12,920 bases of DNA, from contig CALFRR010000162.1 in NCBI GenBank assembly GCA_937919435.1, positions 1 to 12,920 of the forward strand, given 5' to 3'. Position 1 is the first letter of the stretch. Every line of letters starts with the position of its first letter. The position numbers and the translations under genes were made by a program. Below, piece by piece: positions 12,476-12,920 of the stretch. Origin of the DNA: an uncultured Alphaproteobacteria bacterium. GTDB lineage: Bacteria > Pseudomonadota > Alphaproteobacteria > Rhizobiales > Ancalomicrobiaceae. The notes under the pieces are model-generated. The model did not search any database, had not been told where the DNA came from, and was given only the letters and a program-made list of their open reading frames with translations.

Positions 12476-12920
12476 ATGGCGACGAAGTCGGGCGAGCAGG
12501 AAGAGACGGAAGTGGTCGTGCCGGAGACCCAGGACGGGCCGCTCCTCGATCTGTCGGACGCCGCCGTCAAGCGGATGATCAAGCTCGCCAAGAAGCGCGG
12601 CTTCGTCACCTACGACGAACTGAACGACGTCCTGCCGTCCGAACAGGTGGCTTCCGAGCAGATCGAGGACATCCTCGCGATGCTCAACGAGATGGGCATC
12701 AACGTCGTCGAGACCGAAGAGGCCGAGGAGCAGGAAGAGGGCGCCGCGGCGGCCGAGGACGAGCCGGAGAGCACCGACCTCGTCGAGACCTCGTCGCAGC
12801 TGCCGACCCGCACCACCACGACGCGCGAACCGGCCGACCGGACCGACGATCCGGTCCGCATGTATCTGCGCGAGATGGGTTCGGTCGAGCTGCTGTCCCG
12901 CGAGGGCGAGATCGCCATCG
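12476..12920 (+). CDS. rpoD: RNA polymerase primary sigma factor, N-terminal part (cut by window edge)
   Basis: The frame is open from 12476 through the window end and gives the first 148 residues of sigma-70. Region 1.1 (about 24-80) shows LLDLSDAAVKRMIKLAKKRG, FVTYDELNDVLPSEQ and EDILAMLNEMGINVVE, which in the family blocks promoter binding by free sigma. An acidic Glu/Ala-rich linker (80-105) and a Thr/Arg-rich stretch follow, then the start of region 1.2 with DDPVRMYLREMGSVELLSREGE. This is the alphaproteobacterial form. The start is secure: GAGGAG at 12461-12466 lies nine bases before the ATG. dnaG-rpoD adjacency is the conserved macromolecular-synthesis arrangement; here the 386-bp gap and its candidate promoter suggest rpoD can be transcribed on its own. 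Confidence 0.97.
   Translation, partial: MATKSGEQEETEVVVPETQDGPLLDLSDAAVKRMIKLAKKRGFVTYDELNDVLPSEQVASEQIEDILAMLNEMGINVVETEEAEEQEEGAAAAEDEPESTDLVETSSQLPTRTTTTREPADRTDDPVRMYLREMGSVELLSREGEIAI

Overview
The window looks like chromosomal DNA of a high-GC alphaproteobacterium, most likely of the Hyphomicrobiales (Rhizobiales). The evidence is strong G/C preference at third codon positions, an alphaproteobacterial-type RpoD N-terminus, a DnaG whose N-terminal zinc finger has lost three of its four ligands (recalled as a trait of part of this clade), a BrnT/BrnA toxin-antitoxin pair, and GANTC (CcrM-type) sites clustered before rpoD. No species can be named from sequence alone.

Left part (1-3561): a YpfJ-type neutral zinc metallopeptidase gene (+) converges on, and overlaps by 20 bp, an EamA/DMT transporter gene (-). 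Divergent from the transporter is a MocR-type gene (GntR helix-turn-helix fused to an aminotransferase-like domain) broken by a frameshift at about 2519-2521. The transporter/MocR gap holds repeated GTACGG half-sites that look like a MocR operator.

Middle (3562-9273): a dCache-type methyl-accepting chemotaxis gene (+, probable TTG start) converges on carA (-), the glutaminase subunit of carbamoyl-phosphate synthetase. carA has a recognisable promoter. Upstream of carA is an unusually AT-rich, repeat-bearing stretch (about 7300-7500), followed by a membrane-anchored GGDEF-EAL protein (+) with both signature motifs intact.

Right part (9274-12920): a brnT-brnA operon (-) converges on the GGDEF-EAL gene. 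Then come dnaG (+, DNA primase) and the start of rpoD (+, cut by the window edge). dnaG has no visible Shine-Dalgarno, but a perfect TATAAT sits exactly where it would start transcription at the A of the ATG, suggesting a leaderless mRNA. Between dnaG and rpoD are a perfect 22-bp palindrome, a cluster of GANTC sites and a structured rpoD leader.

Most genes are of known families. carA, dnaG and rpoD are housekeeping genes. The GGDEF-EAL gene, brnTA and the AT-rich stretch look like accessory material lying between carA and dnaG. I see no convincing new multi-gene system. The points most worth checking are the frameshifted MocR with an intact operator, the leaderless dnaG, the palindrome/GANTC cluster before rpoD, and the AT-rich block upstream of the GGDEF-EAL gene.
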